Positions 11,385 to 23,584 of a stretch of DNA of 64,000 nucleotides are shown piece after piece. The position numbers and the translations under genes were made by a program. A model generated the notes under the pieces. That model saw nothing but the letters and a program-made list of their open reading frames with translations. It made no database searches and had not been told where the DNA came from. Location: contig SCFE01000037.1 in assembly GCA_004352715.1 (NCBI GenBank), positions 1,813,420-1,877,419 of the forward strand, read 5' to 3'. This stretch comes from Hofstenia miamia. Taxonomy: Eukaryota > Xenacoelomorpha > Acoela. How positions within the stretch are numbered: the stretch's first letter is position 1; every line of letters begins with the position of its first letter.

Positions 11385-13054
11385 ATTGGATTCTTGAACT
11401 GCATGCAATTTATGACTTCAAACGATTGTTTTGTTCTTTTATGATGTTTATATTTAAGATTCAATAGAGTAGTAAATGTAGACTTAAGCAGAGCAATATC
11501 AAATAATGTATCTAATATCCTTCGTCCTTTACAATTGTTAAATTTTCAATCCTACATAACCCATTTTGCGCAAGCGTCACTTTCATAAATATCAAACAGT
11601 GCTTATCTACTATGTAGTCTGCTTACAATTGTTCTGATTCAGAAGAAATGATGTAATTTGATTTCAGATTTCTCGGTGCTTTGAAAATGTGAAGTTGGAC
11701 TTGAAAGTAACTTCATAGTTGCGCTGCACGCCAATGTATTACATCAATAGATTGTTTTCTTCTATTAATAAAATTATTCAATTTAATATTATGTGTCTAA
11801 TTGATAGAATAACGAAATTTAAGCACGAATGCATTGAAGAAAATATTTCACAAAACTTTTTTTACAAAAAAAGTGTAATGTATTAGTTTTAATAAATATT
11901 TGGAGAGCGAATAAAAACTTTACAGTTATCCACTACTAGACAAAAAGAAAACATTTTAAAACGAAAAGTACATTCTATTCAATTTGATCGTTCATCAATG
12001 TCTCTCGAAAATCATATGCCATTAAGATGAAAAAATTGTTGTAATCTCACATAATCAAACCATGATTGTTAAATTAGCAGATACTAATGTCAAGGGAGAT
12101 GACGCGCGAAAATGTAGAATTGAAGACTACCTGGTGATCTCTTTCACTAAAAATAAAAAAGTGGGGTGACAGAATAACTACTACTGTATTCAATGATGAT
12201 TTTCTTTAGACCTCGGTTCTATTGCGTAAAGAAACAGCAAAACTTCATTGAAAATTAAGTAAAATTAAGAAATTCACTCAGTTTTTTAAGCTTTCTTCGT
12301 AAACATAACTGTTCCACATGACGACCACTTCATGTGTTTCACAAGATATTTTCCTCGCTCAGGGCTTAAAATCCGCTTCAATACTGACGATGGGTCAAAT
12401 TCGCACTAAATTCTTTGACTTGCTAGAACATGGTTTTTTCTAATTAATTAAATTTTTCAGTTTTTTCCGATAAATTTCTTCATCTCCTGGGAGTGATTCA
12501 ACGTAAATAGAACCGCATTGCCTCTCTTTTGGCATGTCACCGTAGTGGTAAACTGTTTCAACCAGTGGTCCCCAATTTTGATTGGCTGAAAAATTTATGT
12601 GTAGATGTAGCATTTATTTACAATTATATCTTTGGAAATTGGCAGACATTGAGTTAAAATTGAGTCAAAACGTGAAAATTGTAATAATTATTACATTCAA
12701 TATTGAAGAAGCAATAGACATGAATAAAAAGAACAAACTGCCCCCACCATACCATTTTCCATTCAATAATAGCATTTTTGCAATCAACCATGGAATTTGC
12801 GCAAAAAACATTCACCGCAATTTTTAATGTTTTTTTCTCGTTTTAATAAAACACATGCTATTAGCACGATTATCATCAATATCAAAACAATATACAAACT
12901 AACAACTAAATGGTACTGAGCGAAGCCACAGTACGGTTTTAAAGTTTTAAACACTGGAAAAATAATCCAACAAGTAATTGGTAACATTGCATTTGTAAAA
13001 GAACTGCTCATGAATGGGAAACTCCAATGATAAATCTTTAATTAACTAGTACAA

Positions 13055-13057
<3 letters not shown>
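11385..13057. other. FG4 3' flank, then AT-rich sequence without recognised genes
   Basis: Bases 11,385-11,720 match the KRYF-type 3' flank seen after FG2, FG9 and FG10. The homology stops near 11,720 (gtaacttc|atagttgcgc). From 11,720 to 13,057 no coding frame, RNA or repeat could be supported on either strand. Confidence 0.5.

Positions 13058-13110
<53 letters not shown>
13058..13110. repeat. (TA)n tract at the inner border of inverted repeat 1
   Basis: Pure TA run. The equivalent tract on the left arm is 5,258-5,322. Homology between the arms begins here. Confidence 0.95.
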
Positions 13111-13113
<3 letters not shown>

Positions 13114-13575
13114 CGTAACCAAGTAACAACAGATGATCAAATACCAATGTACTGGAAACTACCATACATTGAAGAAAAAAAGGAATTTCTAAAATTAAGA
13201 ATAACGAAAATAAACAAGAAACTTAAAGTACCAATACTAACATCAAAGAAAGCATCAGAATATTTTAGAAACAAAAATGCTATGAACAAAATGTTGATTT
13301 CTTCCATTGTGTATAAATATCAATGTGAAAAATGTAACCAGTTTTACATCGGAGAAACTAAGCGACATTTTGAAACTAGGATCAAAGAACATCTTAGAGG
13401 GCATTTAAAAAATAAAATATATTTGCATGAACACAAAGTAAACAAAGCAAATTTTGAAATATTACTAAGAACAAAAAACACCAAATTAGGTGAAGCCCTA
13501 TTCATAAAAAATGCATCCAAGAACATGCTATTAAATAGTCAACAAAGTACGATCAATTTATTTACACATATTTAA
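13111..13575 (+). pseudogene. GIY-YIG endonuclease domain of a Penelope-like element
   Basis: An open frame of about 155 codons after the (TA)n tract. Around residues 85-125 counted from base 13,054 it has the Penelope-type GIY-YIG signature: YKYQCEKCNQFYIGETKRHF, then a TRIKEH segment with Arg and His-containing block. The Cys pair before the YIG and the GET.R..F.TRI.EH spacing are typical. No reverse transcriptase lies directly upstream, so this is a 5'-truncated copy. It is a different subfamily copy from the more degraded GIY-YIG at 4,530. Downstream (13,595-13,690) a diverged repeat of the first 80 bp occurs, consistent with the tandem or terminal repeats that Penelope-like elements often carry. 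Confidence 0.8.
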
Positions 13576-13689
13576 GTGTATGCATATTTATACATATGGT
13601 AATTAACCAAGTAGCAATTGTAAATTAAATACCAAGGAATTGGAAACTACCATACGATGATTAAAAAATCGAAACAGGTTAGAATAAAT

Positions 13690-13975
13690 ATATTTATTTA
13701 TATCTCCCGCTAAATGTTTTTTAAAATTCTCATTGTGACCGCGTTTCCAAACATAAATCTTTGAAATTTTGTAGGGTAGTGTCTCTTTAATTTACCTACC
13801 CCATGGTAAATATGTTTAAGTTCGAATGAACACTGCGGGAGCAATAGGTAAAAAATAGGTTTTTTGGGGAAAAAGTGCGATTCCCGCTAAATGCCTTAAA
13901 AATTTCGGACCGTTTCCCGCCAAATGTAAGGTTTTTGCATTTTCCACATCAAAAAGCGGGAAATGTAAATATATA
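13690..13975. repeat. Short element with TTCCCGC/GCGGGAA motifs, copy 2
   Basis: Mirrored partner of 4,870-5,150 with a few substitutions. Confidence 0.4.
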
Positions 13976-13984
13976 TATATATAT

Positions 13985-15439
13985 AGCTAAAAATTTAGAC
14001 CGGTTTCAATAGCTAGGAATATTCATCCGTATTAAAAATGCTGTAAATAAATATTGTACTACACTAAATGAAAATATAAATATATTGCAAGCACAATAAA
14101 TCGAGAATTATTGATGTTATATAGCTTTAATAAAAATTTGTTTGCAAATTCTATGATGTTTAGATGTTAGTGACAACTTAAAATTTTTTTCCTTGATTTC
14201 TTGGTGATGTAAATAAATTTCAGAATTTAAATGTACTCTTATGTGTTCTTTTTTTCTTGTTCCCAGATGCCTCTTATTTTCCCCGATGTATGATTTATTG
14301 CAATCATCACATTCATATTGGTAAATTACAGTAGAAACTAATTTCTTAGGGATAAGATCATTGTTGTTGAAGATGTTCTTTGTTGCAAAGGACGTTAATA
14401 TTGGGGCAATTTCGGGGAATTTTAATTTGGCGTTTAATACTTTGATTCATTCTTTGAAAATTTTAATTGGCTTGCATAAATACGGAAGCTTTAAATATAC
14501 TGGACAAATATTGTTCTGCTTCATGAAGTTTATCTTTGTTATTTTCTTTAAACATCTTGGTGGAATATTTTTTATTGAGTTTAATGGGATAGCCATCGTC
14601 TTTCAGAACTTTTCAAATTTTATCTGTTGCATTCGTTAGATGTTCGTAGTTTGAAGATGTAATTTTTGCTCGATTAATTAATGCTGTGCTTGTGTTAAAT
14701 TTGTATAACTTATTGTAATTCAAAAAAATGGAATTTTGTTGATTTTATATGCCAACTTGTTTCATAATGATCACTAAAATTGTGTATTGTAACATCTAGA
14801 AAGCTAAGTTTACTGTCGATTTCACATTCCATTGTAAATTGAATTTCTGATAGAATGTTGTTTAGATAATCCAAGAATGTGTTTGCATCATCTTTGTTGT
14901 TTAAAATTGCAAATATATCATCTACATACCGATAGTATCATTCAGAAAAAGATAAAGTTGATGTATTTATGAAATCATTTTCTATATCCATTGCAAATGC
15001 TGAGATTGTTGACCCGATCCCATGGTCATTCCATTAATTAAGAACACCATCAAATAGAAAAGCATGTTCATGCAACACATATTTAACAAATTTAATAGCA
15101 TTATATGGTCAATTGGCATTTCTTTTAACATAATGATGTGATTAAATGTATTCTTTAATGGAATATTTGTAAATAAAGATTTCGAGTCATAAATTGTTAC
15201 AAAACCTTTAGAATTATTTGTTTCATATGCTTCTTTTATTCTGGTTAAAACTCTTTGGTGTCGCGTAGATTAGCATGTTTTGGCATGGATTTCTTAACTA
15301 AATCACATAACTTTGTGCTTCGGAATTTTATTATTAATAGGTGGATCTTTAGGATCTTTATGTAATTTTGGAAGACCATATAATATGCATGGTTGAGAAT
15401 CTAAACTTCTAAATGATTCGTAATTCTTAATAATGATCT

Positions 15440-15440
<1 letters not shown>
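13985..15440 (-). pseudogene. Penelope-like retroelement remnant, copy 2
   Basis: Reverse complement of 3,409-4,860 with only a few differences and the same disabling stops, so both copies derive from one already dead element. On the minus strand the YVDD box is at about 14,900-14,935 and the GIY-YIG-like end at about 14,270-14,330. Confidence 0.85.
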
Positions 15441-15473
<33 letters not shown>

Positions 15474-15476
<3 letters not shown>

Positions 15477-16869
15477 ACAATTTTCAGTTATTTAGGTTTA
15501 TAAAGAACCAGGTATTGGGTATTGACAAAAATTTAAAAAATAACACTTATAACACTAACTATTCACTTGTATAAAAATCAGCTGTTTCCAAGGAGTGGAA
15601 AAAATTTCATACTGAAATAAATTTCAACATTGAAAATTTAATGCTCGAAATAGTTGGACAGAAATATCAATTTCGTTTTAGAGGTAGAACAAGTCTCTCA
15701 CGGCATTTTGTAAACATTACGCCACATTGTGTTGTCAGGATGACTCCTGAAATGGATATCTCCTGTAAGAAGCAAATAATAAAACTTAACAATGAAAATG
15801 TTTCAAGTCGGAGGATTGGCGACACTTTGAAGATTTCAAAAAGTGCTGTTGGACATGTTTCACACACCTAAAATACGGGGTAGACCTAAGAAAACTTTGA
15901 CCAAGAACGACAGGTTGATCAGAAGGGTGTCCCAGCGGGATAGATTTAAGTCGGCAGGGAGTATTGCCCGTGAGCAGGCGTATCGCTGAAATCGGTTTAT
16001 TTGCACGAAAACCATTAAAGAAACCCCAAATCGGCAAGAAGAATCAAAGGCTGCGGCTAGGATTTCTTAATAAACGCGTCTTGTGGACACCAGAAAAGTG
16101 AGAAAGTGTTTATTTTAGTGATAAAAGTAGATTTACTCTGGTTGTTTCTGATGGAAGGACATATGTAAGACGTAAGGGAGAAAAGTTGGATCCAAAGTGG
16201 ACGAAAAACTGTTAAATTTAGAGGCGGGTCTGTCATGGTGTTCGGAATGATATCCAGCCAAAGAACAACTCCTTTTGTACGTCTGAACACTCGCGCTAAC
16301 GGAGCAATTTACAAGAAATTACTTTAAGATCATGTGATTCCCATATTTCGTCAATCAATATGCGAAAAGCTCATCTTCATGCAGTATAATGCCCCTTGTA
16401 ACCAGGCAAAGTTGGCGATGGACCAACTAAAGAAGCAAAATCTTGGCCTCATGGAATGGGCCAGACATAAATCCTATCGAAAACCTGCGGCACACGTTGG
16501 GAACACGGGCAATGGCAAGAAATCCTATGAATGTCGAAGATTTATGAAACTGCAAGACAAATGCGGTAACATTAGTCCTTCAGAATATCGTCACCTAATC
16601 GAATCATGCAGCAGGTGTGCAGCTGTGATAGAAGAAAAGCCTTGTTTACTAACTATTGTTTTTCTTAACTTTTCGTTCACTGTCCCTGTATTTTGGCAAT
16701 AAAACAAATTTTGTTGATAACTTTTTTAACAACTTTTTAAAATTGCTGAAATATATACAATAGTTTATTAGTGCATTTTTTATTTTTAAGTACAAAATTT
16801 AATGAAATTTTACTCAGTTCCTTCTATGTAGCGGATTTTTGAAAAAGTCATACTACCCTGGGGGAGCTA

Positions 16870-16871
<2 letters not shown>
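15474..16871 (+). mobile_element. Tc1-like transposon A, copy 2 (broken transposase)
   Basis: Plus-strand mirror of 1,981-3,379. The N-terminal frame 15,641-15,871 (MLEIVGQKYQFRFRG onward) and the C-terminal frame 16,334-16,702 are joined by frameshifted stretches that still spell Tc1 segments. Its lesions are the same as those of copy 1. Both sides abut (TA)n. Confidence 0.85.
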
Positions 16872-16912
<41 letters not shown>

Positions 16913-17401
16913 CTCTTAGTAAAGATTTTGAAGAATAGAAAAGAATAAACTAGAATAGAATTTCTTATTAATTGTAGTGCATTTGCACAATTAACCCCCT
17001 CAACAAAATCTGCTAATACTGCACTTAATTCGTCAATAACAACATAAAATACAAACAATAAAAGAACAAAAACATGGATTCAGAATTTACAATATGCCCA
17101 GTCTATTGCTAATTAATTATACTTTTTAAAATAGCGAGATATATCTAAAGTGGGTCTTTCCGAAACGATTAAAGTCCGTAAAAAAATATTATATATATAT
17201 AAGTAACATAAAAGCAATTAAACACCATTTTTAAAAAAGTAAACATCAATATTTAAATTAACAAAAACCAATCATATTTAGCTATTAAATATGGAAATAT
17301 AAATTGAAATACTAAATGCAATGAATATTTAGTGTGGTCATTATAAGATCAAAGACCAAACCCAGATTTGTGAATAAATAAAAAATCGACTATTAGAAGA
17401 A
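16872..17401. other. (TA)n and spacer with 5' flank of FG5
   Basis: A (TA)n tract (about 16,872-16,910) is followed by about 490 bp of AT-rich spacer that mirrors 1,284-1,678. The last 120 bp is the family 5' flank (tatggaaatataaattgaa, caatgaatatttagtg, cattataagatcaaagac), conserved at FG7, FG8, FG9 and FG10 and therefore a candidate promoter or leader region. Confidence 0.5.
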
Positions 17402-19151
17402 ATGGAATCGTCAATATTGATGGTGTTATGTACTGCTATAGAAGCAGTAAGTTCTTCTATAGCTACAATGGAGGTTGTCACTGAAGGACCATTGGAAATA
17501 CCTAGGCTAAACGAGTGTGTGCAGGGAAGACGAGCGATGAACATGCCCCAAAATATCATCATTTGTTATGAAGATGTCTTCGGCTTAGAAAAACTGGGTA
17601 AAGACAAATTTAAACTTACACGATTAGGCCTCACTATAATCAATGCCGAAGTGGTTCAAAATGTATTACAAATTAATCTACTCGTTACACGCAAAGGCAA
17701 GGTTAACATAAACGCTACTTTTCTTAATGAAGTTTCTATTCTAAGGAAAGAATGCCAATACATAAATGAAGACGACATACCAAAATTCGTGATGCTTGAT
17801 TGTGATTTAAATCCCAATCGATATAAAGTCGAAATTGTTATACAGGCTACTCAACAAAAAAGCAATGAGACATCAACCTTTTCTACGTGTATGTTCAATT
17901 ATATAAAATACATTGGAAAAGACTTTACACTAAGCGTAGACAATAACACTTTAAAGTTTCAATACTCTTCCATTAAGAGCCACAATCAAAGGCTCTCGCT
18001 ATCGGAAGACAACCCTAAGGAGTTCAAACTTCTAAGCAATCAAAGTCTAAGCGCCCAATACAGTCTACAAAACTTCACACACGAAGGCTTCTTTCAATAC
18101 AGCGTGAAAAGAAAATTTGTTTGTACTTTTAAGGAAGGAGCTGGGAAGCTTTTGGAAGAAGAGGGCAATGATTTAACATATAATCCATTCCATGATTTCA
18201 CTAAAATTATTATCGAATACAAGCTGTGAGAATATATTGGGTGTTGGTAAATATACTCAAGATGATGATGTCGAACTTCTGTGTTATGAAAACAATCAAC
18301 TAACTTCTAGTAACATTTACCCGCAACATTATAAGAAGTATTCCAGAATAATATTTAGAGATTTTTCTTTATCGCCACCTATATGTATAAATGCAAAGCT
18401 TCCCACGTACACCTATCTTGCCTGTATACAGGATGATGGGATAAGAGCGCAAAGATTCAACAGGAAAAAGAATGGATCAAACGAAGAAATTTATATCAAT
18501 GAATTTAATACTTTTGGGGAGAAAAGACTTACATTCGCAAGAGAGTATAATAATCAGAGAGAACCTGCTATCCTGATAACGGCAAAATCTGCATCAAAAA
18601 GATGTAGGGATTTTGATACATATGATTTATTAAAAAACTGCACTGAAGGAGCATATATTACCGGAGTCTTAATCATTGTTCAATTAAGAAATAACTTTTC
18701 AATAGATGCAGTGTACATGCACTTCTTGAATCTCTCGTACGCTTGCAGAGAATTAATTTTCTGGCCAAAAAAGCACCACCTCAATTGCTATGGACACGGT
18801 TCTCTTAGGTCGATGGAATTAAATAACAATTTAATCAATAATGAAATAGATTTCCAACAATTTAGCTTAGCAAATCCCTCGATCGAATTCGATAGGATTC
18901 TTCAAGGTTATCTTGATAAAGACGAAAAGGTAGATTTTATTCAAACAATCAAATCGTCCGAATACTTTGGCGATATAGATTTGTCAACTCTAAATGACTC
19001 TCCCAGAATAGCGACGGTTGCAAGATGGTATCCCTGTGTAAATGAACACTCGATCGTTGAGTTAGTTGATGTCGACTCAAACGGAAAAGATGATGTTTTT
19101 GCTTTCAACTCCACTCACATGTGTATATCGCTTAACAAAAGATATCTTTGA
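17402..19151 (+). pseudogene. FG5: nearly complete copy broken by one 8-bp deletion
   Basis: Two long frames, 17,402-18,229 (275 codons) and 18,192-19,151 (319 codons), overlap by 38 bp. The break lies at about 18,214, where cgaatacaagc replaces the cgaatcgtttaatacaagc of FG2. Otherwise both halves are open. The N-terminus has a moderate signal-peptide-like stretch (SILMVLCTAIEAVSSSIA). The product would be about 585 residues with around a dozen N-glycosylation sites (NATF, NETS, NNTL, NQSL, NFTH, NTSC, NCTE, NFSI, NLSY, NSTH). FG-GAP/VCBS-like motifs are GKYTQDDDVELLCY, GYLDKDEKVDFIQ and DVDSNGKDDVFAF. It carries the INEF allele and alpha cassette and ends in LNKRYL. No known family was recognised. 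Confidence 0.85.
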
Positions 19152-21204
19152 ATTTTTGTACTTGGACTATACGTCAATGTAATATTTGCATAAAAAAAGT
19201 ATTAATTTAAATATTACGTGTATGATCTATCTTTTTAAAATAGAACTCAAATATGTGTGGTATTTTAGTTTTTTTTAAATATGTGGGGAGAGACTTAGAC
19301 AAGAAATTAATTATATTTGTCGATAATGTAGATCTAGGTCAGTGGTCCTCAACCTTTCTAGGACTGCGACCTCTCAATACTATTTAAAATGTGCTTGAAT
19401 TAATATATTTGTAATTGGCAACGGCTAAACCTGACTATCAGTCAACCTCTAAAATGCAGCCAGGAAATTACTACACTGGAGGTGAAAGCACAGTTGGTTG
19501 TTGCTCTATTAGATCCACAATCTTCATCTTGTTGAAACCATTGTAGAGCTCTTTGGTCTGAATACACAATTACATTTTACCATGAGAATACCACTATACC
19601 TAGCTACACTGGCTTGTATCTTTTGCTTATATTATAATATAATTTACTAAGATTAATGAGATACGTAGTACCCTCAAAAGATTATTAAGTTTTACTTATT
19701 GGTTCAAACATGATTTTCGCATTTGCAATGAGGAAAAATTAGGGATATATATATATATATATATATATTCATTTCGCATCAAAACACTGTAAATAACGTC
19801 CTGTTAGATTAGGTCTAGACAAACAATAATTAGGTGAACTTAGTGGAATCGCATGTTCATGTAGTCATAAGAACCTTATGAGAATGAGAAAAATTATATT
19901 TTAAAAATATTTTAAAACTTCAATATTCCTGGTTTTGACAATTGTCATCCTGGAGAGACACTTCAACGCTTTTTTGAAAATTTGATCTAATAGGTGAAAT
20001 ATAGGTAGTTTACAGATGAGAAAACATTAGTTGAAAAAATCTTTTAGAATAAAATCTAATTTGCAAAGTTGTAGAGTATCAATAGAATTATGTTCGCTTT
20101 TCTCAATGCCCTTCCAATGGGATCAAACCGAAGCATTAATGGCATGAATAAAATTTTATGTTCACATAATGACAAATGGAAAGTAATAATTAAATATCAC
20201 ATCCTTAAAAGAAAGCATGTATGCGCTCTATGAATCGGATATTGCAAAATATCGATGTCCTTTTGGAAGCATAATTGTCATGGGTGGGTTAAGAAAATCT
20301 TGAGAAACCACTATAAATTAGTATTTGTGTTCAATAGTTGTTCGGCTAGCCGCCTGTGTTTTTCGTAACTCAAAACCCTTAAACAAAATTCGGTTCCCAA
20401 CTAAAATGATGCTACATTCATATTTACATGAAGATTGCAAAATATCAAATAACGAATTCCATATTCATAGACATTCATATTAAATTAGTATTCTGTGAAC
20501 TTTAATGATTAAGTTTAGACGTTTGGCTTATTTTTTATTAGCAAAAATGTTGCAGGGTTACCTGAAATCGAACACCCTTGTTTAAAAAAATGAAAAATTG
20601 TAAAACTAAAAGGAAATTCACTTTGACTCAATTTTATTCCAAACACCTACACCATTATGAGATACAAGAGATACAGATTGTAAAGTAACTGCAAAATTGC
20701 TACTCTATTCAACGATGTTTCTCTTGTACAAGTGAATTTATCAACTTTTTCATGAAACAAAGTACTAATGCGTCGATCAAGACTTTCTATCGTCAAGACC
20801 CTAGCATTCTCCTCAAATATTGATTCAAAATTGAAGAAGAAATAAAGATATTCTTTATTAAAAAATAAAATCCTGGCATGGATGTGAAAAGTAGATGCAA
20901 TACCAGAAGTTACTTTCAAGTCCAACTTCACATTTTCAAATCACGGAGAAATCTGAAATCAAATGACATCATCAACTGTAAGCAGACTATATAGTAGAAA
21001 AGCACTGTTTGATATTGATGAAAGTGACGCCTGCTCAAAATGGGTTATGTAGGATTGAAAATTTAACAATTGTAAAGGACGAAGGATATTAGATTCCTCT
21101 GCTTAAGTCTACATTTACTACTCTATTGAATCTTAAACATAAACATCATAAAAGAACAAAACAATCGTTTGAAGTCATAAATTGCATGCAGTCCAAGAAT
21201 AAAT
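19152..21204. repeat. Tail-to-tail intergenic spacer, copy 2 (FG5-FG6)
   Basis: Reverse complement of 8,308-10,286. The KRYL-type flank follows FG5, then a hAT-like end (about 19,339), a (TA)n (19,746-19,768), and a KRYF-type flank next to FG6. A minus-strand open frame of 94 codons (20,931-20,647) is identical to those at 38,918-39,202 and 42,483-42,199. Confidence 0.75.
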
Positions 21205-22241
21205 TCAAAAATATCTTTTGTTAAGCGATATGCAGACATGCGTGGAGTTGAAAGCAAAAACATCATCTTTTCCGTTTGAGTCGACATCAACTAACGCAAC
21301 AAACGAGCGTTCGTTTATACAAGGATACCACCTTGCAACCGTCGCTATTCTGGGAGAGTCATCATTTAAGGTTGATAACTCTATAGAACCAAAGTATTCG
21401 GACGATTTGAATGTTTGTATAAAATCTACTTTTTCGTCTTCATCGAGATAGCCCTCCAGTATCCTATCAAATCGGATCAAAGGGTTTGTTAAATGAAATT
21501 TTGGTAAATCTGTTATCTTAATAATTGAATTGTTACTAAATTCAATCAACTTAAAAGAGACATATCCATAACAGTTGAGCTGATGCTTTTTTGGCCAGAA
21601 AATTAATTCTCTGCAGGGGTACGAGAGATTCAAGAAGTGCATGTACACTGCATCTATTGAAAAGTTATTTCTTAATTGAACAATGATTAAGACTCCGGTA
21701 ATATATGCTCCTTCAGTGCAGTTTTTTAATAAATCATATGTATCAAAATCCCTACATCTTTTTGATGCAGCCGTTGCCGTTATCAGGATAGCAGGTTCTC
21801 TCTGATTATTATACTCTCTTGCAAATGTAAGTCTTTTCTCCCCAAAAGTATTAAATTCATTGATATAAATTTCTTCGTTTGATCCATTGTTTTTCCTGTT
21901 GAATCTTTGCGCTCTTATCCCATCATCCTGTACACAGGCAAGATAGGTGTAAGTGGGAAGCTTTGGACCTATACATATAGGTGGCGATAAAGAAATAGCT
22001 CTGAATATTATTCTGGAATACTTCTTATAATTTTGTGGGTAAATTTTACTAGAAGTTAGTTGATTGTTTTCATAACACAGAAGTTCGACATCATCATCTT
22101 GAGTATATTTGCCAACACCCAATACATGCTCGCAATGTATATTGAAAGATTCGATATCAATCTTAGTGAAGTCATGGAATGGATTATATGTTAAATCATT
22201 GCCCTCTTCTTCCAAAAGCTTCCCAGTCCCTTCCTTAAAGG
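21205..22241 (-). pseudogene. FG6: 5'-truncated copy with intact C-terminal frame
   Basis: Minus strand, open from the FKEGTGKLLEEEG segment to the stop at 21,205. There is no 8-bp deletion (IESFNIHCEHVLG). It carries the INEF allele with the gamma cassette (SFKLIEFSNNSIIKITDL) and DVDSNGKDDVFAF, and ends in LNKRYF. At 22,241/22,242 the coding sequence stops abruptly (ttccttaaag|gcttaag) against unrelated DNA, so about 220 N-terminal residues are missing. It is the longest uninterrupted piece of the C-terminal two-thirds. Confidence 0.85.
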
Positions 22242-22745
22242 CTTAAGTTACTGTTAACTTAATGGCAGTGTGCGATGGGATTATCTGAACCTTAACTTAG
22301 CAATTAACTTAACGTAACGGCAGTGTGCGACGGGGGAAGATTACCTAAAGGTGAAATGCGGAGATGAAAACAGAGTATGACCACTTTGATCACCAGATTT
22401 CTCTCCAGCTGATTTTTAACTTTGGACTAGATTCAAACATTGTGATTACTTACAAACTCCTAGCAATATGGACTATTAAAGCAATATATGGTATGCTGCA
22501 GTCCTAAGTCAGTGTCCTAAGCCAGCTGTAATGTGCATGTTGAATATTTATTGTAATAATATAAATTCTTATTTGTTTTTTATAATCTGGTATAACTTGG
22601 TGCTATTTTTGTACTAATTAGGGATATATAGTAGTTTTATATCATTATTCTAAAGTCACTAAATATATGTATATATATGTATATATATGTAGATATAAAA
22701 CATAAAAAACTTTAAATAAGCATTTAACAGATGAAACACGTACGA
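22242..22745. other. Unclassified DNA at the FG6 truncation point
   Basis: The first 100 bp contain two copies of a motif, ttaacttaatggcagtgtgcgatggg and ttaacttaacgtaacggcagtgtgcgacgggg, about 65 bp apart, which look like terminal or subterminal transposon repeats. No transposase is seen. The rest is AT-rich, with a short (TATATATG)n-like run at 22,667-22,690. Confidence 0.35.
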
Positions 22746-22935
22746 TAACATCCATAGTTAAAATTTGTGAAAACCAATCACATTTAGTTATGAAATATGG
22801 AAATATAAATTGAAATATTAAAATTCAAAGCAGAAATCCATTTAAATGCAATGAATATTTAGTGTTGTCATTATAAGATCAAAGACCAAACCCAGATTTG
22901 TAAATAATTAAAAAATCGATTCGACTATTAGAAGA

Positions 22936-23584
22936 AATGGAATCGTCAATATTGATGGTGCTATGTACTGCTGTAGAAGCAGAAGTTCTTCTATAGCTAC
23001 AATGGAGGTTGTCACTGAAGGACCATTGAAAATACATGGGAAATGATTTTAAACTAAGCGTAGACAATAACACTTTAAAGTTTCAATACTCTTCGATTAA
23101 GAGCCACAATCAAAGGCTCTCGCTATCGGAAGACAACCCTAAGGAGTTCAAACTTCTAAGCAATCAAAGCCTAAGCGCCCAATACAGTCTACAAAACTTT
23201 ACACACGAAAGCTTCTTTCAATACAGCGTGAAAAGAAAATTTGTTTGTACCTTTAAGGAAGGGGCTGGGAAGCGTTTGGAAGAAGAGGGCAATGATTTAA
23301 CATATAATCCATTCCATGATTTCACTAAAATTATGATGGAATCGTTTAATATAAGTTGTGATAATATTTCGGGTGTTGGTAAATATACTCAAGATGATGA
23401 TGTCGAACTTTTATGTTATGAAAACAATCAACTAACTTCTAGTAACATCTACCCGCAACATTATAAGAAGTATTCCAGAATAATATTTAGAGATTTTTCT
23501 TTATCGCCACCTATATGTACAGATGCAAAGCTTCCCACGTACACCTATCTTGCCTGTGTACAGGATGATGGAATAAGAGCGTAA
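22936..23584 (+). pseudogene. FG7: internally deleted, 3'-truncated copy
   Basis: It starts like FG5 (ATG 22,936) but loses a base in gaagcagaagttc, then at about 23,032 (ggaccattgaaaataca|tgggaaatg) jumps over about 430 bp to the IGKDFTLSV region. From 23,036 the frame is open through FKEGAGKRLEEEG and MESFNISCDNISG (no 8-bp deletion) to DDGIRA. The coding sequence then stops exactly where the GC-rich block begins (gagcg|taacggc). The last 280 or so residues are absent. Confidence 0.8.

Larger units (their letters stand above)
13058..18920. repeat. Inverted repeat 1, right arm
   Basis: Reverse complement of 1-5,322. It is longer than the left arm because it retains the GIY-YIG frame (13,200-13,680) and the 5' third of FG5 that the left arm has lost. 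Confidence 0.85.

Noticed and set aside
15667-16290. Minus-strand frames opposite the Tc1-A transposase (and the equivalents at 2.5-3.2 and 27.3-27.9 kb)
   Set aside because: Shadow frames; the Tc1 motifs are on the other strand.
18190-18240. Programmed ribosomal frameshift joining the two FG5 frames
   Set aside because: No recognisable slippery site, and undeleted relatives (FG1, FG2, FG6, FG7) show that it is a simple 8-bp loss; kept only as something to test by RNA.
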